Source: Vreelandella titanicae BH1
Lineage (GTDB): Bacteria > Pseudomonadota > Gammaproteobacteria > Pseudomonadales > Halomonadaceae
Assembly (NCBI RefSeq): GCF_000336575.1
Contig: NZ_AOPO01000013.1
Span: forward strand, 1 to 64,000
Direction: 5' to 3'
DNA: 64,000 bases
Shown here in pieces: positions 17,674 to 26,334 of the stretch. The notes under the pieces are model-generated. The model worked only from the letters and a program-made list of their open reading frames with translations. It was not told where the DNA came from and did not search any database. The first letter of the stretch is position 1. Every line of letters starts with the position of its first letter. The position numbers and the translations under genes are program-made.

Positions 17674-20600
17674 TTGAAAGTGAATAAAGCAGTAAACAAG
17701 CGAACGCAGCGTAGCGCGCGTCAAACACCATCATCGGCTTCAGCTGCGCGCGTTAACGCCGCAAAGGATAAGGCTCGTCGTTTTGGCCTGCGCTTACAAG
17801 GCTCCGTGCGCGAAGGCGTAGTGGTGATCCTGCTGGCGCTGTGTGTTTTCTTATTATTAGCGCTATTTAGTTACCAACCCTCTGACCCAGGCTGGTCTTA
17901 TCAGGGCCCTGAGACAGATGTGGGTAACTGGATGGGGCAGGTTGGCGCTTGGCTGGCCGATGTTCTCTACTCACTGCTTGGCGCCAGCGCTTTGTGGTGG
18001 CCGGGTATGTTCGGCTTTGCCGCTTGGTGGCTGATTCGCTCACGCCAGGTACGTTTTGAACTCGACCCCGTGGCAATTGCTGTCCATGCGGGTGGCTTAG
18101 TGCTACTTATTTTCGGTACTACCATGTTGGGGGCGCTGCACTTTTATCACCCTGATAGCATGCTGCCCTATGCCTCAGGCGGTATTTTGGGCGAAGGTTT
18201 GGTCGGTGCGTTAAGGCCTTTAGTGGGAAGTGGTGGCGTTGGTTTAATCGCTGCGGCGTTAATTTTAAGCGGCTTTCCGCTGTTTAGTGGTATGTCGTGG
18301 CTGCAAGTGGCTGATGAGCTCGGCAAGCGCATATGTCGGTTGGGTAGCTGGTTATCGGCACGACGCCAAGCGCGTCGTATGCGCGCTGCTCAGCGAGCGG
18401 CTGCTAAAACTGCCAAAACTGCGGCCAAGCCTCAAGCAGCGCCTGAAGCGCAGTCTCAAGAAGCTAAACCTGAAGCTGCACCCGCTGAGATAAAGCCTGC
18501 GGCAGAGCCAGTAGGCAAAAGCCCCAGTGGCCGCGAACGCCGTGAGCCAGGCTTCTCTGTACCACTTTCCAGTCGTGAGGCGAACAGCTCTTCAGAGAGC
18601 AATGCGTCAGAAGCGAGTCCTTCAAATAGCAACGAAACCACGGATACTTCGATTCCCTGGGAGGCCGCAGCGTTTTCAAGTAATAAGCATGTGCCTGCTA
18701 AAACACCCGCGCCTATCTCTTCGACACCTACCGCGGAGCCGACGGTTTCAGCGCCTGGGGCAGCCCCGTCAGTGACGCCAGCGGCTAAAACGGCAGAAGA
18801 GGAGGGAGCAGCGGCACCCCCAGCGCCGCGGGAAAATGCCTTTGTCCAGGCAGAGGTAACGTCAGCAGCGCCTGAGACTCAAGCACCTGCGCCCGGTGAT
18901 GAACCCAAAGAAGCCGAGACTTCCTTCCCGCTGCGTGCTACTCGTCAAGAAGAGCCTCCGGCGCCTGCCAGGAGTAACTTCTTTGCCAGCGATGAGGCGC
19001 CCGCCGAGAAAGAGACTGTTCATGCCGCGCCCGTTGAGCGTCGCAGTGAGCCATCACTCACCGCTGATCCCAGCAGCAGCCAAGCTGAACCACGTGTTGG
19101 TGAGCCACATATTGGTGACACTGATGCTGCCTGGAGCCCTGAGCGCGTCACCGCGCCTGAGCCTGCACGTAAACCTGAACGTGTAGCGGAAGTAGTGCCT
19201 GAGCCGGTGTGGGACGATGAAGAGATGGATGATGAGCTGTATGCCCAAGGCCGCGATGGAGGAGCGCACTCAACGACTACTCCTCCGTCCACGCCCACCC
19301 CAGCAGCTCGCCAAGAACCCAGCTTTGCGCCCGAAGAGAGCACGCCAGAGGCGGATGAAGGCCCCGCCCTGTGGACCGTGGAGCATTTGCAGAGCCAGCG
19401 GCCTGCTTTTGAAACTCTGGACGAACCTGAGGGCGACGTGCCGAGCTTGCAGCTGTTGACACCTGCAGAACCGTATCAACCCAATTATAGTGACGAGCAG
19501 TTGGCTGATATGGCTGAGCTGCTTGAAGTGCGGCTGCGCGAATACGGTGTGAAAGCGGAAGTGGTGGATACCTGGCCTGGGCCGGTGATTACCCGCTTTG
19601 AGATCAAGCCCGCCGCGGGCGTCAAAGTGTCTAAAATCAGTAACCTTGCCAAAGACCTGGCGCGCTCCCTGATGGTGAAAAGTGTGCGAGTGGTCGAGGT
19701 TATTCCAGGGCGTCCCACGGTGGGTATTGAAATACCTAATCCCAACCGGGCCATGATCCGCCTGCGCGAAGTTATCGACTCCGACCGTTACCAGCAGGAG
19801 ACGTCACCACTCACCATGGCGTTAGGCCAAGATATTGGTGGCAGCCCTGTGGTCGCCAACCTGGGCAAGATGCCCCACTTGCTAGTAGCCGGTACCACCG
19901 GGTCGGGTAAGTCGGTGGGCGTTAACGCCATGCTGATCTCAATGCTGCTTAAAGCGAAGCCTAGTGAGCTAAAGCTGATCATGGTCGACCCGAAAATGTT
20001 GGAGCTGTCGGTATATGACGGCATTCCCCATCTGCTGGCGCCCGTGGTCACCGATATGAAAGAAGCGGCCAACAGCCTGCGCTGGTGCGTGGCCGAGATG
20101 GAGCGCCGCTACAAGCTCATGGCGGCCATGGGTGTGCGCAACATCGCGGGCTTCAATGGCCGTTTGGATGAAGCGGAGCGCGCCGGTGCCCAAGTGGCAG
20201 ACCCGCTCTGGGAACCGCAGCCCTGGGAAGTGCATCAGCCGCATCCAGTGCTGGAGAAACTGCCCTACATCGTCGTGGTGATCGACGAGTTTGCCGATAT
20301 GTTTATGATCGTCGGCAAAAAAGTCGAAGAGCTGATTGCGCGCTTGGCGCAAAAGGCACGCGCCGCAGGTATCCATTTGATTCTGGCTACCCAGCGCCCC
20401 TCGGTGGATGTTGTGACTGGCTTGATCAAAGCCAACATTCCTTCGCGGATGGCGTTTCAGGTCTCATCCAGAATTGATTCGCGCACCATTCTGGATCAGG
20501 GCGGCGCTGAAAGTCTGTTGGGGCATGGTGACATGCTCTATCTGCCTGCAGGTTCCGGACCACCTAACCGCATCCACGGTGCCTTTGTGGACGATGACGA

Positions 20601-20934
20601 AGTACACCGCGTGGTCGATGACTGGAAGCGCCGTGGAGCACCCGAGTATATCGAAGAGATCCTTTCTGGTGGCGTATCCGCCGATGCCTTAACGGGTCTT
20701 GAGGCTGAGGGGGGGGATGGCGACGATGCGGAGCAGGATGCGCTCTACGATGAAGCCGTGCAGTTTGTCACTGAAACGCGCAAAGCCTCGATTTCCGCCG
20801 TGCAGCGTCGCTTTAAAATTGGCTATAACCGGGCCGCTCGCTTAGTTGAGGCAATGGAGGGCGCCGGTGTGGTGACCTCTATGGGCTCTAACGGTGCTCG
20901 GGAAGTGCTTGCCCCGCCTCCGGTGGGCCACTAA
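17674..20934 (+). CDS. ftsK: DNA translocase FtsK
   Basis: Septal DNA pump that clears and aligns chromosome termini and activates XerCD at dif. The 1086-residue protein has an N-terminal membrane domain of four or five segments (about 50-210), a long Ala/Pro/Glu-rich linker (about 230-600), and the motor: alpha/beta RecA-like domain with Walker A AGTTGSGKS near residue 739 and Walker B YIVVVIDEFADM near 864. It ends with the gamma winged-helix domain that reads KOPS (ISAVQRRFKIGYNRAARLVE, near 1040). The start is TTG 17674 or GTG 17680; GGGAGAG lies 4-10 nt upstream. Confidence 0.96.
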   Translation: MKVNKAVNKRTQRSARQTPSSASAARVNAAKDKARRFGLRLQGSVREGVVVILLALCVFLLLALFSYQPSDPGWSYQGPETDVGNWMGQVGAWLADVLYSLLGASALWWPGMFGFAAWWLIRSRQVRFELDPVAIAVHAGGLVLLIFGTTMLGALHFYHPDSMLPYASGGILGEGLVGALRPLVGSGGVGLIAAALILSGFPLFSGMSWLQVADELGKRICRLGSWLSARRQARRMRAAQRAAAKTAKTAAKPQAAPEAQSQEAKPEAAPAEIKPAAEPVGKSPSGRERREPGFSVPLSSREANSSSESNASEASPSNSNETTDTSIPWEAAAFSSNKHVPAKTPAPISSTPTAEPTVSAPGAAPSVTPAAKTAEEEGAAAPPAPRENAFVQAEVTSAAPETQAPAPGDEPKEAETSFPLRATRQEEPPAPARSNFFASDEAPAEKETVHAAPVERRSEPSLTADPSSSQAEPRVGEPHIGDTDAAWSPERVTAPEPARKPERVAEVVPEPVWDDEEMDDELYAQGRDGGAHSTTTPPSTPTPAARQEPSFAPEESTPEADEGPALWTVEHLQSQRPAFETLDEPEGDVPSLQLLTPAEPYQPNYSDEQLADMAELLEVRLREYGVKAEVVDTWPGPVITRFEIKPAAGVKVSKISNLAKDLARSLMVKSVRVVEVIPGRPTVGIEIPNPNRAMIRLREVIDSDRYQQETSPLTMALGQDIGGSPVVANLGKMPHLLVAGTTGSGKSVGVNAMLISMLLKAKPSELKLIMVDPKMLELSVYDGIPHLLAPVVTDMKEAANSLRWCVAEMERRYKLMAAMGVRNIAGFNGRLDEAERAGAQVADPLWEPQPWEVHQPHPVLEKLPYIVVVIDEFADMFMIVGKKVEELIARLAQKARAAGIHLILATQRPSVDVVTGLIKANIPSRMAFQVSSRIDSRTILDQGGAESLLGHGDMLYLPAGSGPPNRIHGAFVDDDEVHRVVDDWKRRGAPEYIEEILSGGVSADALTGLEAEGGDGDDAEQDALYDEAVQFVTETRKASISAVQRRFKIGYNRAARLVEAMEGAGVVTSMGSNGAREVLAPPPVGH

Positions 20935-20976
20935 CCGCTTGATGAAAGCCACAATTATGCAATAAGCGTGAAAGTA

Positions 20977-21006
20977 GCGCCGCGGGTGAAACCCTGCGGC
21001 GTTTTT
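20977..21006 (+). terminator. Terminator of ftsK
   Basis: GCGCCGCGGGT, loop GAA, ACCCTGCGGCGT, then TTTTTC, about 45 nt past the ftsK stop. Confidence 0.75.
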
Positions 21007-21074
21007 CTCGTCTGATTGTTACGTTTTTGAGTTAGCCATGGCCGGTTAAGCCGACCTCACTGCTTGATTTTTAA

Positions 21075-21110
21075 GCAACAGTTTTGAGCAACAGTTACCG
21101 GGCAACGGTT
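21075..21110. repeat. Three short direct repeats upstream of lolA
   Basis: GCAACAGTT at 21075 and 21088 and GCAACGGTT at 21102, spaced 13-14 bp, in the spacer before lolA. It resembles the other short tandem duplications in this window. Confidence 0.65.
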
Positions 21111-21125
21111 GCCTAGGGAGATTAT

Positions 21126-21791
21126 ATGCGCGATACGCAAACAAAACGCACTTCAGCAATGGGCGCTTCGCCACTGGCATTTGCGGCAAGTGCCTTGGGT
21201 TTAACCTTTGGTGCTCCCGCTTGGGCAGACGATGCTGCCGAGCGTTTGACTGAACGGCTGGATCCGCTTGAGCGTTATCAAGCGGATTTTGAGCAGCAAA
21301 TTCTTGATGGCAGCGGGGAACGCCTCCAAAGCGCGCGTGGTGAGATGTGGCTGTCTCGCCCCGGTATGCTGCGTTGGGAAGTGGAAGCGCCTTACTCTCA
21401 AACCGTGGTCTCTGACGGCGATGATGTGTATATGTACGATCCCGACCTTGAACAAGTCACCGTTCAAGAGATGGACGATCGAGTAACCCATACCCCTGCG
21501 TTACTGCTGTCGGGAAGCGTGGACGATTTAACCGAAAGCTATGAGGTGTTCTACGAGCAGGACGGGGGAGAAGATGTCTTTACCCTAGTGCCTATCTCGG
21601 CCGATACGCTGTTCGAAGAGCTAAGCATGGTGTTCGATGCCGATACGCTAACCGAGCTGTGGATGATGGACAGTACCGGCCAGCGCACCGCCATCACCTT
21701 TAGCAATATTACCCTCAATGGCGAGATTGCTGAGGACATGTTTGATTTCGAAATTCCCGAAGGCACCGATGTTATTCGTGAAGAGCTTTAA
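21126..21791 (+). CDS. lolA: Outer-membrane lipoprotein carrier protein LolA
   Basis: Periplasmic chaperone that takes lipoproteins from LolCDE to LolB. The 221-residue precursor has a basic N-terminus, a hydrophobic stretch and an Ala-x-Ala cleavage site (GAPAWA, cut after about residue 34). The mature part follows LolA: RYQADFEQQILD, GEMWLSRPGMLRWE, YSQTVVSDGDDVYMYDPDLEQVTVQ. AGGGAG lies 6 nt before the ATG. It follows ftsK as in most gammaproteobacteria, but rarA is convergent here instead of downstream on the same strand. Confidence 0.93.
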   Translation: MRDTQTKRTSAMGASPLAFAASALGLTFGAPAWADDAAERLTERLDPLERYQADFEQQILDGSGERLQSARGEMWLSRPGMLRWEVEAPYSQTVVSDGDDVYMYDPDLEQVTVQEMDDRVTHTPALLLSGSVDDLTESYEVFYEQDGGEDVFTLVPISADTLFEELSMVFDADTLTELWMMDSTGQRTAITFSNITLNGEIAEDMFDFEIPEGTDVIREEL

Positions 21792-21879
21792 GGGTTGGGA
21801 GTGAGGAGTGAATGGTGAGGAGTTGGTAAAGAGTTGCTGGAGGGTGGCGGTTAATCAATAACCTGCCACTGGTTTAACC

Positions 21880-21903
21880 ATCAGGCGCCTTAGGGCGCCT
21901 GAT
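21880..21903. terminator. Perfect 10-bp inverted repeat between lolA and rarA
   Basis: ATCAGGCGCC (21880-21889) and GGCGCCTGAT (21894-21903) form a perfect hairpin that overlaps the last codons of rarA. There is no T-run on either side, so termination is plausible but unproven. Confidence 0.45.
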
Positions 21904-23224
21904 CTGCTTCCTGGTCAAGATTTTCCCGCCATGCCATGATTTCCCCAAAGCGCTTCTCCTGACCAAAGGCACTTGGCTTGAAGAAGGTGGCTTTAGGCAG
22001 CTCTTCAGGCCAGCAGTCGTGGGCGCTTCCCGCCGGGTAGCCGTCTGGTTCGTTATGCGCATAGCGATAGCCTTCGCCATGACCCAACTGCTCCATCAGC
22101 TTAGTGGGCGCGTTGCGCAGGTACGTCGGTACCTCAACCTGGGGCTGCTGGCGTACGTACTGCTTGGCTTCACTCCAGGCGCGGTCAATGCGGTTACTCT
22201 TGGGCGCCACTGCTAAATGAATTGCCGCGTGGGCAATTGCCCGCTGGCCTTCGTAATCGCCCAGGCGTAAATAAGCATCCCAGGCGGCAATCACCAGCGG
22301 TAGCGCGCGAGGGTCAGCATTGCCGACGTCTTCTGAGGCAATCGCGGTCAGTCTGCGCACTACGTCCAACGGGTCACCGCCGCCCTGCATAAAGCGGGCC
22401 ATATACAGCAATGCCGCGTTAGGGCGTGAAGAGCGTATCGACTTATGAATGGCCGAAAGTAGATCATAATAAGCGTCCCCCTGCTTATCGAAGGCGCTGG
22501 CCTGATGGCCGATCACATCGGCGAGTACCTCTTTATGCAGTACTTCGCCGTTTGCTTCCTGAGTAGCGAAATCGCAAGCGGTTTCCAGTAATCCCAGCGC
22601 CCGTCGTGCGTCGCCAGCGCTAGCGTGGGCCAGAGCAGTTAATACTTCGTCATCAACCTGAATGTCACGCTTGCCCAGCCCTCGCTCTACGTCGCTGAGT
22701 GCCTGGCGCATCACCGTGATCAGTTCCTCATGGGTAAGCGATTTCAGCACATATACCCGCGCACGGGATAGCAACGCCGAGTTGACTTCGAAGGAGGGGT
22801 TTTCGGTGGTGGCGCCAATCAACGTTAACAGGCCCGACTCCACGTGGGGCAATAATGCGTCCTGCTGGCTCTTGTTGAGGCGATGAATCTCATCTAAAAA
22901 GAGGATAACCGTGGAGGACATCTGTTGGGCCCGCTCCACCACAGCGCGAATCTCTTTTACTCCGGCCATCACCGCGCTGAGGTGCTCCAGATGGGCCTGG
23001 GAGGCTCGGGCCAACAGCTCTGCCAGCGTGGTTTTGCCAACCCCTGGCGGCCCCCATAAAATCATTGAGCGCACAATGCCTGACTCCGCCATGCGACGTA
23101 GGGGTTTATCTGGCCCCACCAGCGCTTGCTGGCCCACGTAATCGTCCAGTTGGCGTGGCCGCATACGAAAGGCTAACGGAGCATCGTCAGCCGGTGTCGC
23201 CTGAGCGCTATCAAAAAGATCCAT
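21890..23224 (-). CDS. rarA: Replication-associated recombination protein RarA (MgsA)
   Basis: AAA+ clamp-loader-like ATPase that acts at stalled replication forks. At 444 residues it matches E. coli RarA (447). Walker A is WGPPGVGKTTLAE near residues 57-69, Walker B is ILFLDEIHRLNKSQQD near 107, sensor 1 is LIGATTENPSFEVN near 133, and the C-terminal tetramerisation domain includes RSSRPNAALLYMARFMQGGG. GGAAG lies 7-8 nt upstream of the ATG. Confidence 0.95.
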   Translation of the reverse strand: MDLFDSAQATPADDAPLAFRMRPRQLDDYVGQQALVGPDKPLRRMAESGIVRSMILWGPPGVGKTTLAELLARASQAHLEHLSAVMAGVKEIRAVVERAQQMSSTVILFLDEIHRLNKSQQDALLPHVESGLLTLIGATTENPSFEVNSALLSRARVYVLKSLTHEELITVMRQALSDVERGLGKRDIQVDDEVLTALAHASAGDARRALGLLETACDFATQEANGEVLHKEVLADVIGHQASAFDKQGDAYYDLLSAIHKSIRSSRPNAALLYMARFMQGGGDPLDVVRRLTAIASEDVGNADPRALPLVIAAWDAYLRLGDYEGQRAIAHAAIHLAVAPKSNRIDRAWSEAKQYVRQQPQVEVPTYLRNAPTKLMEQLGHGEGYRYAHNEPDGYPAGSAHDCWPEELPKATFFKPSAFGQEKRFGEIMAWRENLDQEADQAP

Positions 23225-23521
23225 GTAAGCTTCCGTTATAAATCAGTACGTTGAGCAACAAATTGCCAACAAGTATAGGTGGTAAACTGCGTCTTAGAGA
23301 ACTACCTTAGACGTAACCTATCAGAAAGATACACTTGCGAGGATAGCTTGAGAGGGGCATTGTTTATGATAACTGTTGTTGATAACCCCCGTTAGTTACG
23401 ACACGCTCAGGTTACGATATGTTTTAGCGACACAACATGTTTGTTACCTCGCGCTTATTATCGCATGCCGTCAATCACGAAGGCTCGACGGTAGGCATGA
23501 CACAATAAAGGAGACAGTTCG
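23225..23521. other. Divergent intergenic region, rarA / hemerythrin-like gene
   Basis: About 300 bp with rarA leaving left and the hemerythrin-like gene right, so it should hold both promoters. I see no convincing -35/-10 pair or operator and no gene. Confidence 0.35.
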
Positions 23522-24067
23522 ATGTTAAACCAACTGCGTCTAGATCATGCCAACATGGCGAGATTACTCCATGTGCTGCAGCTTAAGCAGAAAACCCTTG
23601 CCCAAGGTGAGCGGCCCAACTTCCAGCTTATGCGCGAGGTCGTCGACTATATTTTGTCCTATATGGATGGTTTTGCAGCCCCTCTGGAACGCGTCTGCGT
23701 GGAGCGATTGCAAACCCAGGCCCCAGAGCACGTTGCCCTGACCGAACAGATGGCGAATGACTATCGTGAGTTAAAGCCGCGCTTACAGCGCCTCTCCAAC
23801 GACATTGACATGGTGTTAATGGATAACATCATTCCGATGGATCGTTTTGCCGACGACCTGAAAGATTATTTGGAAGCGCATCGTGCCTATTTGCGTCACG
23901 AACGCGAGGGGCTGTTCCCGCTGATTGACGAGCACTTTAGCGAGGAAGATATGGACGAGCTGCGTCAGGCGCTCCCCGAAGGCGCAGAGAAAGAGCTAGA
24001 GCGCCTACAGGACGCTTATCCCGAGCTCTATGCTGAACTGCGTGGTGCTGACGTGCCTGTGGTATAG
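23522..24067 (+). CDS. Hemerythrin-like (HHE) domain protein
   Basis: A 181-residue, all-helical protein. The pattern LRLDHANMARLL (His at about 9), LERVCVERLQ and DLKDYLEAHRAYLRHEREGLFPLID (His near 122 and 127, Glu at 129) fits a hemerythrin/HHE cation-binding domain. Such proteins bind a di-iron centre and are linked to oxygen, NO or redox sensing; no specific role can be read here. Strong ribosome-binding site AAGGAG 7-8 nt before ATG. Own terminator at 24109. Confidence 0.85.
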   Translation: MLNQLRLDHANMARLLHVLQLKQKTLAQGERPNFQLMREVVDYILSYMDGFAAPLERVCVERLQTQAPEHVALTEQMANDYRELKPRLQRLSNDIDMVLMDNIIPMDRFADDLKDYLEAHRAYLRHEREGLFPLIDEHFSEEDMDELRQALPEGAEKELERLQDAYPELYAELRGADVPVV

Positions 24068-24108
24068 CGCTAGCGGACAAGTGGCCGCTACGGGGCATCA
24101 ATAAAATG

Positions 24109-24143
24109 ACGGAGCATGCTAAAATAGCGGCTCCGTTTTTTTT
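24109..24143 (+). terminator. Terminator of the hemerythrin-like gene
   Basis: ACGGAGC (24109-24115) pairs with GCTCCGT (24130-24136), followed by seven further T. Its position just before murI argues against the upstream murI start at 24106, which would lie inside it. Confidence 0.85.
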
Positions 24144-24153
24144 AGGCAGAGCC

Positions 24154-25005
24154 ATGATAGGCAGAGTCAGGAAAGGCCCCGTGTTAATTTTTGATTCCGG
24201 TGTCGGCGGCCTGTCGGTGGCGCAGTCGCTGCGCCAACACTACCCTGATGCTGCCCTGTGCTATGCCTGCGACAATGCTTGGTTGCCCTATGGGCTGCGC
24301 GAAGATGCAGCCCTGACCGACCGCATTGTGGCGGTATGTCGTTCCGCTGTGGAAGCGTGCCAGCCGAGTGTTTTGGTTGTCGCCTGCAATACCGCGAGCA
24401 CTCTGGCGCTGGAAAACTTGCGCGAGCAGTTGGCGATCCCTGTCGTGGGCACCGTACCTGCTATCAAACCTGCCGCAGCGATTAGCCAGACACGCCATAT
24501 TGGGCTGTTAGCCACCAAGGCCACGGTAGGGCGGCCCTACACCCAGCGCTTGATTGATAGTTTTGCCAGCGACTGTGTGATTACTCGCGTCGCCGCCGAT
24601 GCCTTGGTGGTCGAGGCGGAAGCATACCTGGCTGGTGTCACCCCCAATATTGATCGCATGCAGGCGGCGCTGGCACCGTTATGGCACGCCGTTGCACCTC
24701 CATCGTCTGCGCATTGTTTATCGTCTGCTCATCAGGCGCTGGATACCCCAGAGCTAGATACAGTGGTACTGGGCTGCACTCATTTCCCGCTGCTAAAGCC
24801 CTGGCTGACGCAGCTGGCCCCCGTGCCGCTACATTGGGTCGACTCCGGCGATGCGATAGCCCGACGGGTTTCGCAAGTCGTTTCTGAGCTAAACAGTGAT
24901 CAGCAGGATGGCCGCTGCTTTACCACTGCCCCTGCTGCCAATCTGACCGCTGGTCTAGCCCGCTATGGGTTTAAGGCGTCCCAATTGCTTAATGTGGGCG
25001 ACTGA
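24154..25005 (+). CDS. murI: Glutamate racemase
   Basis: Converts L- to D-glutamate for peptidoglycan. The 283-residue protein has both catalytic cysteines, in VVACNTAST and VLGCTHFPLL, and the N-terminal LIFDSGVGGLSVAQSL with the catalytic Asp-Ser. I chose ATG 24154; the ATG at 24106 lies inside the preceding terminator, and homologs begin shortly before the FDSGVGG motif. The downstream trmA is on the same strand 46 bp away. Confidence 0.95.
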   Translation: MIGRVRKGPVLIFDSGVGGLSVAQSLRQHYPDAALCYACDNAWLPYGLREDAALTDRIVAVCRSAVEACQPSVLVVACNTASTLALENLREQLAIPVVGTVPAIKPAAAISQTRHIGLLATKATVGRPYTQRLIDSFASDCVITRVAADALVVEAEAYLAGVTPNIDRMQAALAPLWHAVAPPSSAHCLSSAHQALDTPELDTVVLGCTHFPLLKPWLTQLAPVPLHWVDSGDAIARRVSQVVSELNSDQQDGRCFTTAPAANLTAGLARYGFKASQLLNVGD

Positions 25006-25051
25006 GCACTATTTACTACTATTGCTGATCGAATTATTCAAAGGAGCAGCC

Positions 25052-26176
25052 TTGGCTATCCCCGTTGTAGAACCTGAACGCTACGCTGAGCAGCTAGCCG
25101 CCAAACGCGACTATCTGGAAACTACCTTTGCCGCTTTTCAACCACCGGCATTAGAAGTGTTTGAATCGCCGCCAGGCTATTACCGTCAGCGCTGCGAGTT
25201 TCGCATATGGCACGAAGAGGACGACCTCTTCTACGCCATGTTCGAGGTAGACCCTGAGAATCCGAAGAACAAGCGGGTGATTCGGTTAGATCAGTACGCA
25301 GTCGCCAGTGAGCGAATCAATCAGCTAATGCCGCAGCTACGCGAAGCTTGCCTTCGCTGTGATGAGCTGCGTCGGCGGCTGTTCCAGGTAGAGTTTCTAA
25401 CCACGCTGTCAGGTGAGGCGCTGATAACGCTGATTTACCACCGCCCGTTAGGCGATGAGTGGGAGCGCGAAGCCCGCGCTCTGGAGGCTGAGCTGGGTAT
25501 TATGATTATTGGCCGCTCCCGCAAGCAGCGTATCGTACTTACCCGAGACCACGTATGGGAGCGGCTAGAGGTGGATGGCCGCACGCTGCACTACCAGCAG
25601 GTCGAAAACAGCTTTACCCAACCCAATGCGCATATCTGCCAGAAAATGCTTAGCTGGGCGCGAGAAGTCACCGCTGGCCAGCAGGAGAGTAATGCGAAGA
25701 AAGATCTGGTCGAACTCTATTGCGGTAATGGCAATTTTACCATTGCCCTGGCGGATAACTTCCGCCGCGTGCTGGCCACAGAAATTTCCCGCACGTCAGT
25801 GGCTAGCGCCAACGTAAACCTGGAAGCCAATAGGGTAACGAACGCGCAGATTGGTCGTATGTCAGCGGAGGAGTTTTCGCTGGCGCTGAAGGGCGAAAAA
25901 GCCGGGCGTCGCGTGGCGGAAATGGCGTTGGAAGAGTACGATTTTTCCACCGTGCTGGTCGACCCGCCCCGTGCTGGTTTAGACGAGCAGAGCTGTGAGC
26001 AACTCAGCGAGTACGCTCAGATCGTCTATATTTCATGCAACCCAGCCACGTTAGCTGAAAACTTGACCATACTGACCAACACCCATGAGATAGAGCGCTT
26101 TGCGCTATTTGACCAGTTTCCGTTTACCGACCACTGTGAGTGTGGAGTGCTGTTGAAGCGGCGGACAGGCGAGTAA
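25052..26176 (+). CDS. trmA: tRNA (uracil(54)-C5)-methyltransferase
   Basis: Makes ribothymidine T54 in tRNA using SAM. The 374-residue protein is collinear with E. coli TrmA (366): YRQRCEFRIWHEEDDLFYAM, VENSFTQPNAHICQKMLSWA, the SAM motif LVELYCGNGNFTIALA, and the catalytic segment YISCNPATLAENL with the nucleophilic Cys, ending in HCECGVLLKRR. No ATG fits the family start. I chose TTG 25052, which has AAAGGAG 5-6 nt upstream and begins AIPVVEPERYAEQLA. Confidence 0.94.
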   Translation: MAIPVVEPERYAEQLAAKRDYLETTFAAFQPPALEVFESPPGYYRQRCEFRIWHEEDDLFYAMFEVDPENPKNKRVIRLDQYAVASERINQLMPQLREACLRCDELRRRLFQVEFLTTLSGEALITLIYHRPLGDEWEREARALEAELGIMIIGRSRKQRIVLTRDHVWERLEVDGRTLHYQQVENSFTQPNAHICQKMLSWAREVTAGQQESNAKKDLVELYCGNGNFTIALADNFRRVLATEISRTSVASANVNLEANRVTNAQIGRMSAEEFSLALKGEKAGRRVAEMALEEYDFSTVLVDPPRAGLDEQSCEQLSEYAQIVYISCNPATLAENLTILTNTHEIERFALFDQFPFTDHCECGVLLKRRTGE

Positions 26177-26334
26177 GCATACGACCTAATGCGTAAACGG
26201 TATGTGCCATGAACAACACGTCAAGTGATTAGGGACGCGACGATAGGTAGCGTAAGCTAGCCGTTATGTTGGCCTAAAGGCCTATTGTCCTTCGTTTTTT
26301 GGCCGTTTAATGGCCTAGGCAGTCGAGGTGATGG

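Noticed and set aside
17867..20376. Many long open frames antisense or in other frames of ftsK
   Set aside because: High-GC shadow frames of the repetitive linker and motor; no independent start signals.
24106..24153. Upstream start for murI at 24106
   Set aside because: The ATG lies at the foot of the terminator hairpin of the preceding gene and the extra residues are not part of the racemase fold.
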